64,000 nucleotides of DNA from Takakia lepidozioides. Taxonomy: Eukaryota > Streptophyta > Takakiopsida > Takakiales > Takakiaceae. Below are positions 41,025 to 53,414 of this stretch, one piece after another. The position numbers were made by a program, and so were the translations under genes. Position 1 is the first letter of the stretch. Each line of letters begins with the position of its first letter. The stretch spans positions 55,288,221 to 55,352,220 of the forward strand of contig CM060731.1 in NCBI GenBank assembly GCA_030704615.1, in the 5' to 3' direction. Below the pieces are notes generated by a model. It was not told the DNA's origin, searched no databases, and saw nothing but the letters and a program-made list of their open reading frames with translations.

Positions 41025-44000
41025 TCGGTGGTGGAGGCTGTGGAAGCGGAAATGGTTGTCTGGGGACGTCAGTGCGCTGCACCATCCGAAATCCTGCGGC
41101 GGTAAGGGCGTCGGCCTCAACCTGACTCAGATCGCAGCCTGGTTCCACCGGCCACACCGGGGGAGCCTCTGGCATTGTTTGTATGCCGTACTTGGGCTTT
41201 CCATACACGCAAGTCATAATGTCGTGCCTGCAGAACCAGAACTGGGTGGTTGTCGCCTCCGCAAACTTTGCATGGACAAATCTTCCTGTAAAAGTAGGAG
41301 CAGGGACAGCCCCATCTGGATTCCTCCTTATCATCTCTAAACAACGTTGCCGTGTATCCACACGAATTGCGGAACACCTTCCTCGAAACGACGGCTTTGT
41401 GCGAGCAATTCTCCACTGTGAGGCAGACACAGTCGTCTCCACAATGGCTTGGCCATACTGCATAACAGCGGGCGGAATGTGGGCAAGGAGCGGTGGGAAT
41501 TTGTTGCACGAAATCCCCGGTTGAAGGCGACGGCGATCTGGAATTTCTTGGGCTTCCACTGCTGGAAGACACATTGTGCGGCAACATGACGGGACCTCGA
41601 GGTGCTGTCCGAATGTTCCTGTCGGATCTCCAGGAATCCTCTTCGCACCCGGGTTCCTCTTCAATCCTCCGCCTGACAGGGCGAGTCCGGACGTCCCCCT
41701 CTAGGTGTTCACCTCTGCGGTGCAGAGGCGTCCCTTTGATCTTCTCTCGCAATGCTGTCGCCCCATTTCACTGGATTCTTGGACCTCGAAGCTGTTCGTA
41801 CCAACAATTCCTCCCTGTCCGGCCCAAAGCCCCATTGTTTGCCGCTCAGGAACTTGTAGTACGTGGCTTGCTGCATGATTGCTCTGTCGATGTCCTCCGT
41901 TGTGGCCGTCACTACGTCCAGATGTGCGGCAGAAGACGCTCGCCAGGAGGAGTGGACCGATTCTGCCATATTCGTTTCGGCATGTCCGTGTCGGAATCCA
42001 AGCACCGCTCCTAGAAGGACACAAACAATGGTGAGGGACCAATCGAAATGTCCGTAACAGAAAGACAAATGAACGAAATTGACAGCAGCCTACCTCCCGC
42101 ATGTACTGTCCGAACTGTCGATACCGAAAATGCCACCACCCCAACCAGCTGTGCAATGCTCCCAGATTGGTTGTCTCCACTGCACCTGACGTGTTCCACC
42201 AAGCCTCGATGATAGCAAACTTAACCTCCGCGTCATCAAATGTGGGTGCATCCTTCCACGCCGTACAAAGGACACGGTGTTCAGCCTGGAATGAGCTAGC
42301 AACAAATTTGGTAGTGTAGTGGGATAGACTCTGCATCCAATGGAATCCACAGGATCTCTCTTTCCCCTCCATTGGAACATTGGGGTCCTCACCGTACACA
42401 CGCCGCACCGCTGCCCCCAGTTGGCCTGAGCGTTGTCTGCCATGAATCCCCTGAAATTGGGCTCTGGCAATCCCGCCCTTGCCATCTGCTCGTTTATGCC
42501 CTCCCACAGATGCATCTCGGACTGTGTGTCCTCCCCTTTCATCTCGCAGATTGCAATCGTCATGAGCCTCTTGGAGTGATAGTCATAAACATGCGCACCC
42601 ATAGTCACCCACTGATGGTTTGTAATTCGCTTGATGTGATCAAACATCACCCAAGCATTCGACAAGTTTCCAGTTGTCATGCGAGTGACCAAGTCGACTC
42701 CACTCCCAGGCCCACACGTCGACATTTTGAAAATGTAACAACGATCGGATTCGCTGCCTTGCCCTGGAAACCTGCTACCTTGGATGTAGTCATATCCAGT
42801 CATTCGTTTCACCTCCAGGATTGAGTACATGTCCGACCCCCTGCCGAACTCCTGCTTGCAAGATACGATGTGATTCCGCACATTCGGACTACAAACGTGC
42901 GAGACGGACTCCAAGAGGTCACGCATCTCGTCTTCGGTCAAGGGCTCTCGGTCGGAACCATCTTCAGACATGATTTTGCCAAGAGCAATCTTGTGGGCTG
43001 CCTTCAGCTGAATCTGCTTTGGTCTGGCTCCGGGGCTCAATTTCACCTCCTCTTTTATGATGTCGTGTGCTTCCTGCACAGCCTCACGCATGTTGCCTCT
43101 CGCCAAGGGGTGGCAGTGGACCCCAACGTGTATGCAAGCTCTAGTCAAGTCCGGGAGCAAATGGATTACGTAATATTGCTTGGCTCTGCACATGGACATG
43201 CACGTCGGTGGTTCTTTGCAATGTGCACACTTGAAAGAACCCGCAGGAGCTTGGCTGGAGACAATGAATGGATGATGCGTTGTGCCAGTCCAATCCGTCT
43301 CGTTTCTCCGCCCTCCTTTGGAGAGAAAGTGGAAGCAGGTGGGATTGAGGCACCTCAGCTTCCCCGCACAGAGGACATATCGTACACGAACACCATCAGC
43401 AATTTTCGTGCTACTGGTCTTCGTCACACACCAGGGGTGTCCGTCATGCTTTCGATCCATGTCTGTTAACATCCCGGAGGCTTTTTGACGAAGAAACAGG
43501 TGGAAACTCGAAGATGACATTGCCATCGACTTCGGGAGGCAGAAAAGTTACCTTTCTGACTGGGAATTTGGCATAGTCGAGAGCAGCCAGCTCGGAGCGA
43601 GAACCATCGAGGTGATGTTGTCGTAGGAGCTGCACAATGGACCGGGTTGGAGTTATGCTCGAGGGCACATGCGTAGCACCTACAGAGACGTCCATGCCGG
43701 ATTTGAACGACCGTGTGGAGGACATGGGTACCTCAATGCAATCATCTTCCTCGTCGGAAATGTCGAATACGTCCACACGAGAAGCTATGGAGGGTCTTGA
43801 CGGTCCAGGTCGGGAATGATTATCGTTGCATACCTCTCTGTTGGCAGTGGCCGCCTCTCGGTTTCCGGACTCCTTTGTGGATGGTGTGGGCAGCGACTGA
43901 TTCGGAAAGGGAATGGGCATTCCCACAGCTCGGTACAGGATGGTGTCTGACGGGGAACGTGCCATTCGATTCCGCAACCTCCGTCGTTACCTAGCACGAC

Positions 44001-44237
44001 AATGGTCTCGTCAACCTGTCCAGGAACATCCTTCCTTTCTTCTTCCAAATAAACTGTGCCCGGTTTGAGCTTGAATTTGGAACAAAGGTAAGTTTCAGTC
44101 ACTCTGCAAAGTCCTCCCTCGTTTGGGATCCAGGCTCTCCAAGTTGCGGAGGACAGCAAACTATAGCGTAGGAATTCGGAGCCATCGAACACCGCACGGA
44201 GTTGGCAAGTGCGAGGTTCAGTATAGCGACAGACCAA
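41025..44237 (-). pseudogene. E-family transposase with zinc-binding N-terminus and DDE-like core
   Basis: Pieces in order on the minus strand start with an N-terminal region (44237-43444). A zinc-binding part follows (LRCLNPTCFHF, FKCAHCKEPPTCMSMC, 43526 onward). The core has WVTMGAHVYDYHSKRLM and GFMADNAQANW, a one-base shift in a G run near 42405, then MEGKERSCGFHWMQSLSHYT and LHSWLGWWHFRYRQFGQYMR. An 83-bp intron (42011-42093, GT...AG) leads to GHAETNMAESVHSSWRASS. C-terminal frames (41752-41002) contain CPCSYFYRKICPCKVC. The two Asp in the core plus Glu in AESVHSSW suit a DDE transposase of MuDR-like type; E1 keeps a clear SWIM finger. The exact superfamily is not certain. Frameshifts make this copy inactive. 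Confidence 0.6.
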
Positions 44238-44599
44238 GGCTCACAGGCACCATCTAAGTGGATCTGCGGAGTCCATCGACGATTGGAAGTCGCACATTGA
44301 AGTGGAAAGTATTGTTTTCAAGCTACATGCATGAAGGTGGGAGGTTTGATTCCATAGCCAGTGAGTAGGACAATGATGGCCGATTCGGCGACGAAATAAC
44401 ATCTCCTGACAGTTTCTCCTGAGGGTGGATCCAGCAGTATTCTCGGTGCAGACAGGAACGTTCGCACTGACAAGTGCCAGGACTGCTGGTTAAAACGGTC
44501 AGACAACCAAGTTGTGCTCATCAAGACTGGCCGCAATTGTGTTGTTTCGGAACAATGCAACCCATTGAGGTTCCAGATTTCCCGTCCCGAGTGATTCTT
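44238..44599. other. 5' region of the transposase gene
   Basis: This gap between the first transposase-like frame and the palindrome array holds no gene I recognise. It would contain the promoter and perhaps a first exon. Confidence 0.4.
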
Positions 44600-46245
44600 T
44601 CGATTGCTGGTGGACGGAAATACGGCGCCGCATTTCCGTATTGCATCTTGGTCATGCACCAGAGCGACGGAAATGCGGCACCGAGTTTCCGTCCGGGGGA
44701 AACCTTTATACTCTCCAGAACGGAAATGCGGTAACGCATTTCCATCCAGCAAGCACGGTATGTGAAGGTGGAACGGAAATGCGGTACCGCATTTCCGTTC
44801 TGATTGAGATTTATGAACAACGGGAACAGAAATGCGGCACCGCATTTCCGTCCGAGTCGCACTTTTCGACATTCCAGAACGGAAATGCGGCGCCGCATTT
44901 CCATTTTGTATCTGATGCATGGAGCTGAGGGATAGAAATGCTGCAGCACATTTCCGTCCTTAAAAGACATTATAAGAACGGAAATGCGGTACCGCATTTC
45001 CGTTCTGATTGAGAATTATGAACAACGGGAACAGAAATGCGGCACCGCATTTCCGTCCGAGTCGCACTTTTCGACATTCCATAAAGGAAATGCGGCGCCG
45101 CATTTCCATTTTGTATCTGATGCTGGAGCCGAGTGATTCCGACAGCTTCATACAGCGCAATTCCGACCGTTGAGACATTCACACTTGCGGCACCGCATTT
45201 CCGTTCTGACTGAAAATCGTGAACTATCTGAACTGAAATGCGGCACCGGAGTCGCACCTACGAACGGAAATGCGGCACCGCATTTCCGTTCTGACTGAAA
45301 ATCGTGAACCATCGGAACTGAAATGCGGCACGTATTCCATCCGAGTCGCACCTACCATCATTCCAGAACGGAAATGCCCGCATTTCCGTTCTGACTGAAA
45401 ATCGTGAACCATCGGAACTGATTTTCCATCCGAGTCGCACCTTTCCAGAACGGAATGTATTAGATTTAAAAGGGAAATGCGGCACCGCATTTCCGTTCTG
45501 ATGAAATATCCTGAAACATCGGAATTGAAATGCGGTACCGCATTTCCGTCGGAGTCCCACCATCCGACATTCCAAAACGGAAATGCGGCACCGCATTTCC
45601 GTTTTGTATGTGAGGCATGGAGCTGTGGAACGAAAATGCGGGAAGGCATTTCCGCCAGCGTCAGACGTTAATACTCTACAGAACGGAAATGCGGTACCGC
45701 ATTTCCATTCTGACTGAAAATCGTGCGCAACGGGACAGAAATGCGGCACCGCATTTCCGTTCGAGTCGCACCTTCCGACATTCTCGAACGGAAATGCGGC
45801 GCCGCATTTCCGTTTTGTATATTCGGCCTGGAGCTGTGCTACGGAAATGTGTTGCCGCATTTCCATCCATGTGAGACCTTCAACCTTTCCAGACCGGAAA
45901 TGCGACACCGCATTTCTGTCCAGGTGAGACCTCTATACTTTCCCGAACGGAAATGTGGCACGGCATTTCCATTCATCAACTAACGTATGTGAAGTGGGAA
46001 CGGAAATGCGGCGCCGCATTTCCCTTCTGAATCTCATACATGGAGCTGTGGGACGGAAATGCGGCACCGTATTTCCGTTCAACAACTAAGGTATGTGAAG
46101 GTGGAACGGAAATGCGGTGCCGCATTTTCTTCCAACAAGTACGGATGTGTAGCTTCGTGATGGTACTTAACGGAAATGCGGCGCCGCATTCGCATTCGCT
46201 CCAACTCATCAGACGCTGGGACGGAAATGCCTTGAAATGTGAACA
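44600..46245. repeat. Central 53-bp-period palindrome array of E3R
   Basis: About 30 copies of AAATGCGGYRCCGCATTT, often extended to CGGAAATG...CATTTCCG, start at 44722, 44775, 44828, 44881, 44934, 44980, 45033, 45086 and, after a less regular part, 45473, 45526, 45579, 45632, 45685, 45737, 45790, 45843, 45896, 45949, 46002, 46055, 46108. Steps are 53 bp with rare exceptions. Spacers fall into recurring classes, and a ~205-bp higher-order duplication is visible at 44770-44930 and 44975-45125. The array lies between two divergent genes. ORFs across it are artefacts. Confidence 0.95.
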
Positions 46246-46540
46246 CGTGGAGCAACGGAATTGCTGCACATGTCGGCACTCTATCTGACTGAAGGGGCAT
46301 GAGGCGGCGCGGCCTGACCGTTGGATAATGATGTTTGTTTTTTCGGACGGCAGGGCGTACCCTCAACGATTCGAATTTCGTAATGACGCAAACTCCACGA
46401 GGAGACACTTTCGTCCAACCTTTCGAACCCAAGTGGTGCATCACCGCCGTTTCATCTACTTTTGTCGTGTCTCCTCAGTCACCCCTCTCGCGCCCTTTCC
46501 ATCTGCACTCTTTGCCCTTTTCCCTCTCTCTGTTCTTCTT
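46246..46540. other. Promoter-side gap before the methyltransferase-like gene
   Basis: No conserved frame is seen. The stretch becomes pyrimidine-rich (CCCTTTTCCCTCTCTCTGTTC) just before the proposed ATG at 46541, as in many plant 5' leaders. Confidence 0.4.
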
Positions 46541-49500
46541 ATGCTCGAACCTGAGAGGGGGGAGTTCGTGCACCAGACAGGAGACCTCGTCGCAAGCTCC
46601 GGAAATTATACTTCGGACGTAGGCCAATGCCGAAGGGGAGGAAGCAGATGCGTCTACAGGAGGAGATTGCCATCTCCGAGCAGCAGGCCACTCAGGCAAC
46701 CCAGCCACCAGTGAGAGCTCCATGCGATCGGGCTGCGCGCAGCTGATCGAGCACCGAACCCCCATTTTGCTTCTGTAATTCTTAGACTGAATGCTAGGAG
46801 ACTTGAATGCAGAACATGTTTGCATGCCTAACAGGAAAGGTGGACGTGCTGGAGGGATCGCAGGAATCCGAAGAGAGCCGCAGGAAGAGTCCGAGGAGCT
46901 AGCTGCAGCACGTACACCCACCCGATCCCCGAGCGCGGGTATCCTGCCGGGCCTAGCCCTGCGATTCAAAGACGCGTCTTCGAAGGGCAAGTTCAAAGTC
47001 CAGAGATCGACTCGCGTTCTTCGATCATGGAGAATCGCCAGCAGGGGTCGGGCCCTTCTCCAGCAAAGTCGAAGAAGAAGCAGCCCGTCCCTCTACTGGC
47101 TTCTGAACCGGCTCAGGCCGATTCACCCCCCCAACGCGAATGAAGCAGCAGGGTAGAAGACAGATTCATTGCAGCAGACACCTTCACCTGCAAGGATGAG
47201 GAAGCAGAAGGCAATCAGGGCGACGGGCGAACAATCTCCCGCAAAACCGCTTCCACGAGCTGAAGCTCAGTTCCTGGAGGATTTCCCGCCTGCAGATGTT
47301 GGGGCCGACTCTGCTGCAGCGCGAAGGCAATGGGATCGACCGTTGATCTCGATTTGGTACCGGAGGAGGGTGCTGCCGCTGAACGTTCGCAGGCAGACCT
47401 CACCACCGATGAGCTAGCAGGCCCGGAGGAGGCCTCTGCAATGGCAGAATTGCCCGCACACAGGCCCCAGAGTGCAGCTCCAGTTGAGGATGCTCCAGCT
47501 GCTCAGCCACTACCGGCACCTACAGACATGTCTCCGGAGGATTTCAAAAGTGCAGCGGATAAAATGTTGGAGGAGACACACAGTAGCATTGGCAGAGTTC
47601 TGGGCAGCAGGGTATTCCAGCGGACTCTTCGAATCCCACTCTGTCGCATGGTCTCCCTTCCCATCGTCAGGCAGGCCCTTCCGGAGATGTGGATAAGCTC
47701 AAGTTCGCATTTCGAGAAGGGTACCGTCTGGGATCGGCAGCGTTTTACGTTTCCATAGAGAATGAGGACGGCGAAACCGTGGACCCACTGCCGATGAATT
47801 GTCAACGTGGGATACCCACTGGCACACTCGCAACCACGAATTCGAGGCGACGCTGAAGGGTGATCCCGACTTCGGCCATATGTCGGGAAAAATGTTCTTT
47901 GTGTGGGACGGGAATCACCGACTTCTCGCCTGGTGGGAGTACATCAAGCAGAACCATGCCAAGCACATTGGCTGGCATTACATGGTGGAGTGTGTCATCC
48001 TCAAGGTGAAGGCGGCAGACTCCTCCCTGCTCAAGAATGCCATGGCGGACCTCAACTCGTAAGATACTCATACCCTCCCTAGCACGTTCGAAATGCGGTG
48101 CCGCATTTCGGTTTCCATTCTGGTTTGTTCCGTGCTTCCGTGTACTGAACTGGAGAGTGTGCCTTGCAGGGTCACTGAGAATGCGTACGTGCATACCCAC
48201 ATGGCACATATGCTGTACAGGGTGAGGAAAACTGGTCTCACTGATCCGCAGATGTTTGCGGAAATGCTGGAGCCCGAGCTCATTCAGAAAGCCGTTGCAA
48301 AAACAGACCGGACATGGTATCGTCTCACTATGGATGGAATGGTGGAGGCGGTGATATACGAAGTAAGTCGTCCTCCAATTTCCCTCTGCTCATCCTTCCC
48401 CAATTTCAGTAATCTTCCACATGAATCGAATGTAACGCTTCTGCATGTTTTGTGGCAGTTCAAACATCAAGCTGGATTTGGCCCATGCCAAACGCTTCTT
48501 CATGGAAAGTGAGGGGCAGGTCAAAACGTTGCAGTCATTGACTGAGCACTGAAGAAGCGGTGTCAAGTCCAGAAACCAAATACAAGTCAAAGCTTGTGAA
48601 GCTGGTGTGCAATTGCGATCCGCACACTTGGAAAGGACTCATCCCGAGATTGCAAACACTATTCTCGGGCCATGCAGCCGACATTGCAATTGGAGAAACT
48701 GCATCACCTCTCAACGGCATGTGTGGAGGCGAAAGAGAAGGTGAGGTTTCAATGCACTGAAGTTCCTTCTAGCAATAGCCACTCTCTTCCAGCTCCTGAC
48801 ATTGGATCGGAAATGGCAGACACGGTGGCTGTCGATCTGGATGCATCCGAGAGCATAAGGACAATGTGGTCTTTTCCACTCGAAGTTTCCGACCCTGCAG
48901 TGGATGTATGTGGCTCAACCGTATGACTTGGTGGGTCCAGGTAATTCAAGGTACTTCCCCAGATTTGCTTTTCTGAAATGAATTCCCTGAACTGCTACGT
49001 GACAATGCATTTGGGAATTGCGCAGGTAATGTCGAATGCGAAGGAGCAAGTCGTAATGCACACAAATTCGTTCGGCTTGTACCCAATGGGATGGAACACA
49101 GACATTGGAAGACTACGTGACACGTTTCAGATGTGCGTACAAGGACAACCTTTTCGCCAGAGAGCTACAGACAGCAAAAAGGAGCGTGGAGTTTACACAT
49201 CAGGAGGGAGCGGGGAAAGCTGCAATGCGAATTGTTTACAGGTGAAGCACAGCTGCCCTTGTATGCGAAGCCTGGTTACGAGGTTTGTCTCGGAAATGCG
49301 GCACCGCATTCGCATTTTTTATGTTTTCGGTGGCACTCTGCGAGTAGGTTGGTCTCAACTTTTGCTCACGCATGCTGACTGCCTTGCAGGTATATGAAAT
49401 ACGTGCTCCTTCAGACAGGGGCCCTGGCTCAAGAGCCCCCGTTCTTCATGGCTTGGACGTGGCGGGCCCAAGCTGTGTCTACACACCCGAGATGCAAAAA

Positions 49501-51763
49501 CAATGGCATCCCGCGCATCTCGTTGGATGCCCGTGGTACCTGGACATGTCTGGCGGTATTGTTGACGAGTCTGAGAAAATCTGCACGCCTTGGCAGAAGA
49601 GAAGAGAAAGGAAAGACGTGTCCCTGCTGGGCCAAAGTCGGCAAAGGAATCTGCTGCTCTGGAAGAATCCAGAAAGGCAGCTGAGATGGCACAAAAGACG
49701 GTGGATGCAGCTGTGCAGGCCCAACCAGAAGGGGTCGAAGAAGAGGACTCGCCAGCAAGGAGCAGCTGTTGTGACACCGCCAAAACGAAGAAGCAGAAAC
49801 AGCCTGTTCAGGAAGAGGGTGAGGAAGAGGACTCCGATGGAGACTTTGCAACCAGCCCACCCCCCCAAACGCAGGCTGCCTCCCCTGTGCCCACCGTTGT
49901 CACGAGAGGCACGAGAACTGGCTCGGCAAAGAAGGCACTCTTCACCCCCCAGGGGGGCACCCTTTCGAGCCGGTGGAAATGAAGAGGTCGAAAGTGGCTC
50001 CCGAAACAGTAAGTCCAGTGTGTAAATGAGAGTTTCTTGGCGGCTTTGGATGGACGGGCAGCCAAGTTGGCATACATGAAGACCATGGAGGGTCTGAAGG
50101 GCAGAGCACTGAAGAAGGCGACTGCCGAAGAGCCTTCCGACACCCCAGGATTTCAGAATATGGTCTCGTTCTTTGAGAGGGTGTGTGCAGACAAGGATTG
50201 TAGGAGGGGCGGAAATGCCACCGAGTGGTCTTGCGATATGATCATCTTGGATATTCCGGACGGAGAGCCTGTGGAAGGACTGCAAGCTTTGCCATCTTGG
50301 AACAGGTACTCGGAGGACTTTTGGAAGAAAGGATTCGGGCTTGCCCGCATGGTGTTGGACGACAGAGGCTGTGTGGGTTGTCCTGGCGAGCAGAGGAAAA
50401 AAACACTCAGACAGGAATTGCGAAGTGGACCCGCAAGAGCGCCGTCCCGATTCTGAAAAAGAAGTGGACGTGCATCAACACACTGGGCTTCGGTCGGAAG
50501 GAAGAAGGTGATTACGACACTGGCACTCGTCCATTCATTTGCTTGGGTGTTTTCGAATGCGGTGCCGCATTCGGTTTCTAATCGTTCCCCCCTGTGTATG
50601 CAGACGAAGCAGTTCGATGCATACTGCTTTGTGAAGGAGAACTCCACCTTTGCTTTCCGGAAGGAGGGAGGAAAGGTTGACCCGAACTGCGACCCACTCG
50701 AATACGACGTTCTGTTCAACAACGTTCCCAAGGAACTTCTCCCTCATAGCCTCACTTCAACGGAACCCCTGCGGTACTCACGGACTCGGAGCCCTGCTTC
50801 ATTCAGACAATTATGGAGACATGCACAGACGTGGAGGGCACAGTGCTCGACCTCATCTGTGGGACAGGTATGCAGAATCTTGATCTATGCTGTTCTGCAA
50901 ATTCCTCGTTAGGATGTAGTTCGCACATCTTGAAGCGCCATGTGGGTAATGTGTGGGATGGCATTGTAACAGGTGCCTCAATGTGGGCTGGGCGGGGTTT
51001 TCCGACCGGCACCTCTTTGCTACGAGGAGGTCATCGTGGGGATCCCATCTGGAAAGGGCTGCAACGGAATGTTAAGGCTCCCGACAGAGCGGAAGTCTCC
51101 TCGGATTCGTCGGAGTCCGAGGAAGACACAGTGGACATTGATGCGGAGGAGAACCCGGAATACGAGTGAGTGCAAACATTGTAAGTTTGCAAAGCCTTCT
51201 GGGTCATTTTTGTCAAACGAATTTCCCGACTGTGGTTCTCATTAGTCTCGTTGATGATTGTCATGTGCAGGATTGCAGGGTCCGGGTCGAAACATGTAGG
51301 GCCTACACTTCCTGCCAGGGAAGAATGTCCCGTTCTTTGCGAGGGCCGACTTCATGACGAGCCCGGTGAGGGAATACTCCCTTCCTAGTTATGCAGCTAA
51401 ACTCGCAAATACAGCGATTAGAAGAAGTGAGAATCCAGTAAAGTAGAGCAGATTTTGGAGAGGGCTAGGGGGACACAAGGATAAGGAAAGAGTTGGCAGC
51501 AGCTCAGACAGGTAGACGGGGTACGAAAGTACATATGTGATTCAGCGGATGAGAGCGATGCAGACAGGGAGGAAGACGACCCAACGGAGGTGAGATGGAC
51601 AGTTCCGCAAGGGGAAGATGGGATTTTCGAAAGCCTGGCCAACGAGCAGTCCGCTGGAGATGAGAAAGGCATTGAGGGGGTGGAGGCGGAGCAGGACAGT
51701 CTAGAACAGGATGAGGATTCGGATGATTTCAAGATTAATAGAATTTTAATGAAGTCTCTGTAA
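46541..51763 (+). pseudogene. Multi-exon gene: ParB-like motif plus beta-class DNA methyltransferase-like domain
   Basis: The start (MLEPERGEF) is tentative. A Pro/Ala/Glu-rich N-terminus (46600-47700) precedes an exon with FFVWDGNHRLLAWWEYI (47799-48058), like the DGxHR box of ParB/sulfiredoxin-fold proteins. An intron (48059-48169) joins it in phase to VTENAYVHTHMAHMLYRV. After diverged exons and a Lys/Glu linker (49590-49980) come DMIILDIPDGEP (motif-IV-like, ~50235), SEDFWKKGFGLARMVL, an intron (50508-50603), FRKEGGKV...DPLEYDVLFNNV, and METCTDVEGTVLDLICGTG (motif-I-like, ~50818-50867). ASMWAGR (~50976) and an acidic tail with RWTVPQGEDGIF follow. This order, catalytic motif before SAM motif, fits beta-class N6A/N4C methyltransferases. 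One-base shifts near 50785 and 51730 and stops near 51440 disable it. Confidence 0.55.
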
Positions 51764-51864
51764 ATGTAAATTCCTTCCAGAGTCTATAAAGGAAATTCTG
51801 CCAGACATTCGTGACCCCTCTCCAGTGTGCATTCCAGCCACACAATCGCTCAAACCACGACGCT

Positions 51865-52590
51865 CCCAAAATCAGAAATGGGGCACCGCATTTCCAAATT
51901 TTTGGCAACTCTAAGAACCCTCTTTTGGAAATGCGGCACCGCATTTCCAAAACAGGGGAGGGACTAAATTTTCCATTTCAATGTTGGCATAGTAAAAAGT
52001 AATCGGCCGATTGGAAATGTGGTGCCACATTTCAAAAATTTCCTTTGTCCACACGCCAGTTTTGGCCTCTCCCGCTCATTGCATGGATGCCACCACGCTT
52101 ACAGAGGTCGAACAAGGAGGTCGAACAAGGAGGTCGAGATGGCGGAATTGAAAATGCGGTGCCGCATTTCCATATTGGGGATGGTCGTTGTTCGAACTGC
52201 AGGCCCATCAGCAAAAATTGGCACCGCATTCCATTGTAAAAAAAAGTCGAGTCGGACGGACATGGAAATGCGGCGCCGCATTTCCAGAACGGACATCGCA
52301 ATTTGTCCATTTGCAGACCCTCTCACGGAAATGCGGTAACGCATTCCATCGCGCTGGTCGGAAATGTCACACTTTTCGAAGTGTTGGACGGAAATGCGGG
52401 CACCGCATTCCCTTGTCCAAAAAGAAGTTTCCATTGCCAAGCTGGAAATGCGTCGCCGCATTTGCAATGCCAACCTCGTTGTCTGTCCAATTTATAGACC
52501 CGTGTTGGTATTTCGTGTACCTGGACGGAAATGATGCACCGCATTTCCTTGTCCCACATGGAAATGCGGTGCCGCATTTCAATGTCCGAC
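51865..52590. repeat. Subterminal palindrome array of E3R
   Basis: This is the inverted counterpart of 32698-33495, with fewer copies (about 12) because part of the 32-bp block is missing. Examples are AAATGCGGCACCGCATTT near 51931 and AAATGCGGCGCCGCATTT near 52265. Confidence 0.9.
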
Positions 52591-52837
52591 ATGGCGTTAC
52601 TCTGGTATATTCTTGACACATGACTCACATACCGGTTACTCTGCTATATTCATCCGGACAGACACATTGTAGAAATGAGACATCAAATTGTAAACAGTGG
52701 GCCAATTCCGACAGTTATTCAACAGAATGAAACACAATCATACAGAAGTGAGGTACGATGGGTTTATTGATCGGACACGATGTCTCACATTTACCAACTG
52801 CAGACAAAACTAAGCCCTTCCTCCTTCTACATGGGCT

Positions 52838-53414
52838 TCACCAAGTCGACGGAACTTCGATACCCCTCAAAACAAGCTCATCACTGCTGCGGCACCTCGA
52901 GGTAAACTGCAATTCGGTCGTTCTGCTGCCCTTGCTGGAGCCGACGACAATGTCATGTCCATCAATGATACCACCATCATACATTGACAAGGTCACTGTG
53001 GGCCTCATGTGCCCGTACGATTCGTCTTCGCAACTCAGCCGAATGTCTCCATACACTGGAAGAGCGGAGTGATCTGCACGTATATAGTTTTTCCCGGGCC
53101 GTCCTCCCTGGTCCACTGGCAGCAGTTCCAGCGCCAAGCGAGGTCGTGCGTGATCTGTCCGGCATCCCTTTCCAGCTTGGTATATCGAGGTCAACAATTT
53201 TCAGGACCCACGGACCGCATTGACCCTCGCCCTCACCTCGCTCAAAGCGGTAATAGCCCTCCAGATACTCCATTGCGCGCACAGACTCTTGCTTGATTCC
53301 AGCAGCGTCTGTGAAAACAGAGAGCCAGACAATGATGTCTCCTGATTCTGGTTTGAACATAGCATAATCGTGGCCATGATAAGGGCAGTCGGCTGGATTT
53401 CGGCGGCACGGCAT
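52838..53414 (-). pseudogene. E-family unknown protein, E3R copy, frameshifted
   Basis: This is the inverted copy of 31863-32441. The frame starts with the same MPCRRNPADCPYHGHDYAMF and is open to about 53000. The part after RTTSLGAGTAA is shifted: the RWNCC motif region near 53125 lies out of frame, and the C-terminal blocks (VYGDIRLSCEDES to EVPSTW) lie in another frame (53080-52838). The small net length difference from the intact copy (577 against 579 nt) indicates a few single-base indels. The rest is nearly identical to E3L. Confidence 0.85.

Noticed and set aside
44600-46245. CRISPR-like array (short dyad repeats at fixed spacing)
   Set aside because: Spacers are themselves repeated, the repeats vary at the centre, there are no cas genes and the context is a plant nuclear transposon.
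44318-46269. Many overlapping ORFs on both strands with MRRRISV / GNAAPHFRS repeats
   Set aside because: They are six-frame translations of the palindrome array. The same peptides appear on both strands and in unrelated places (32607-33408, 52019-52628).
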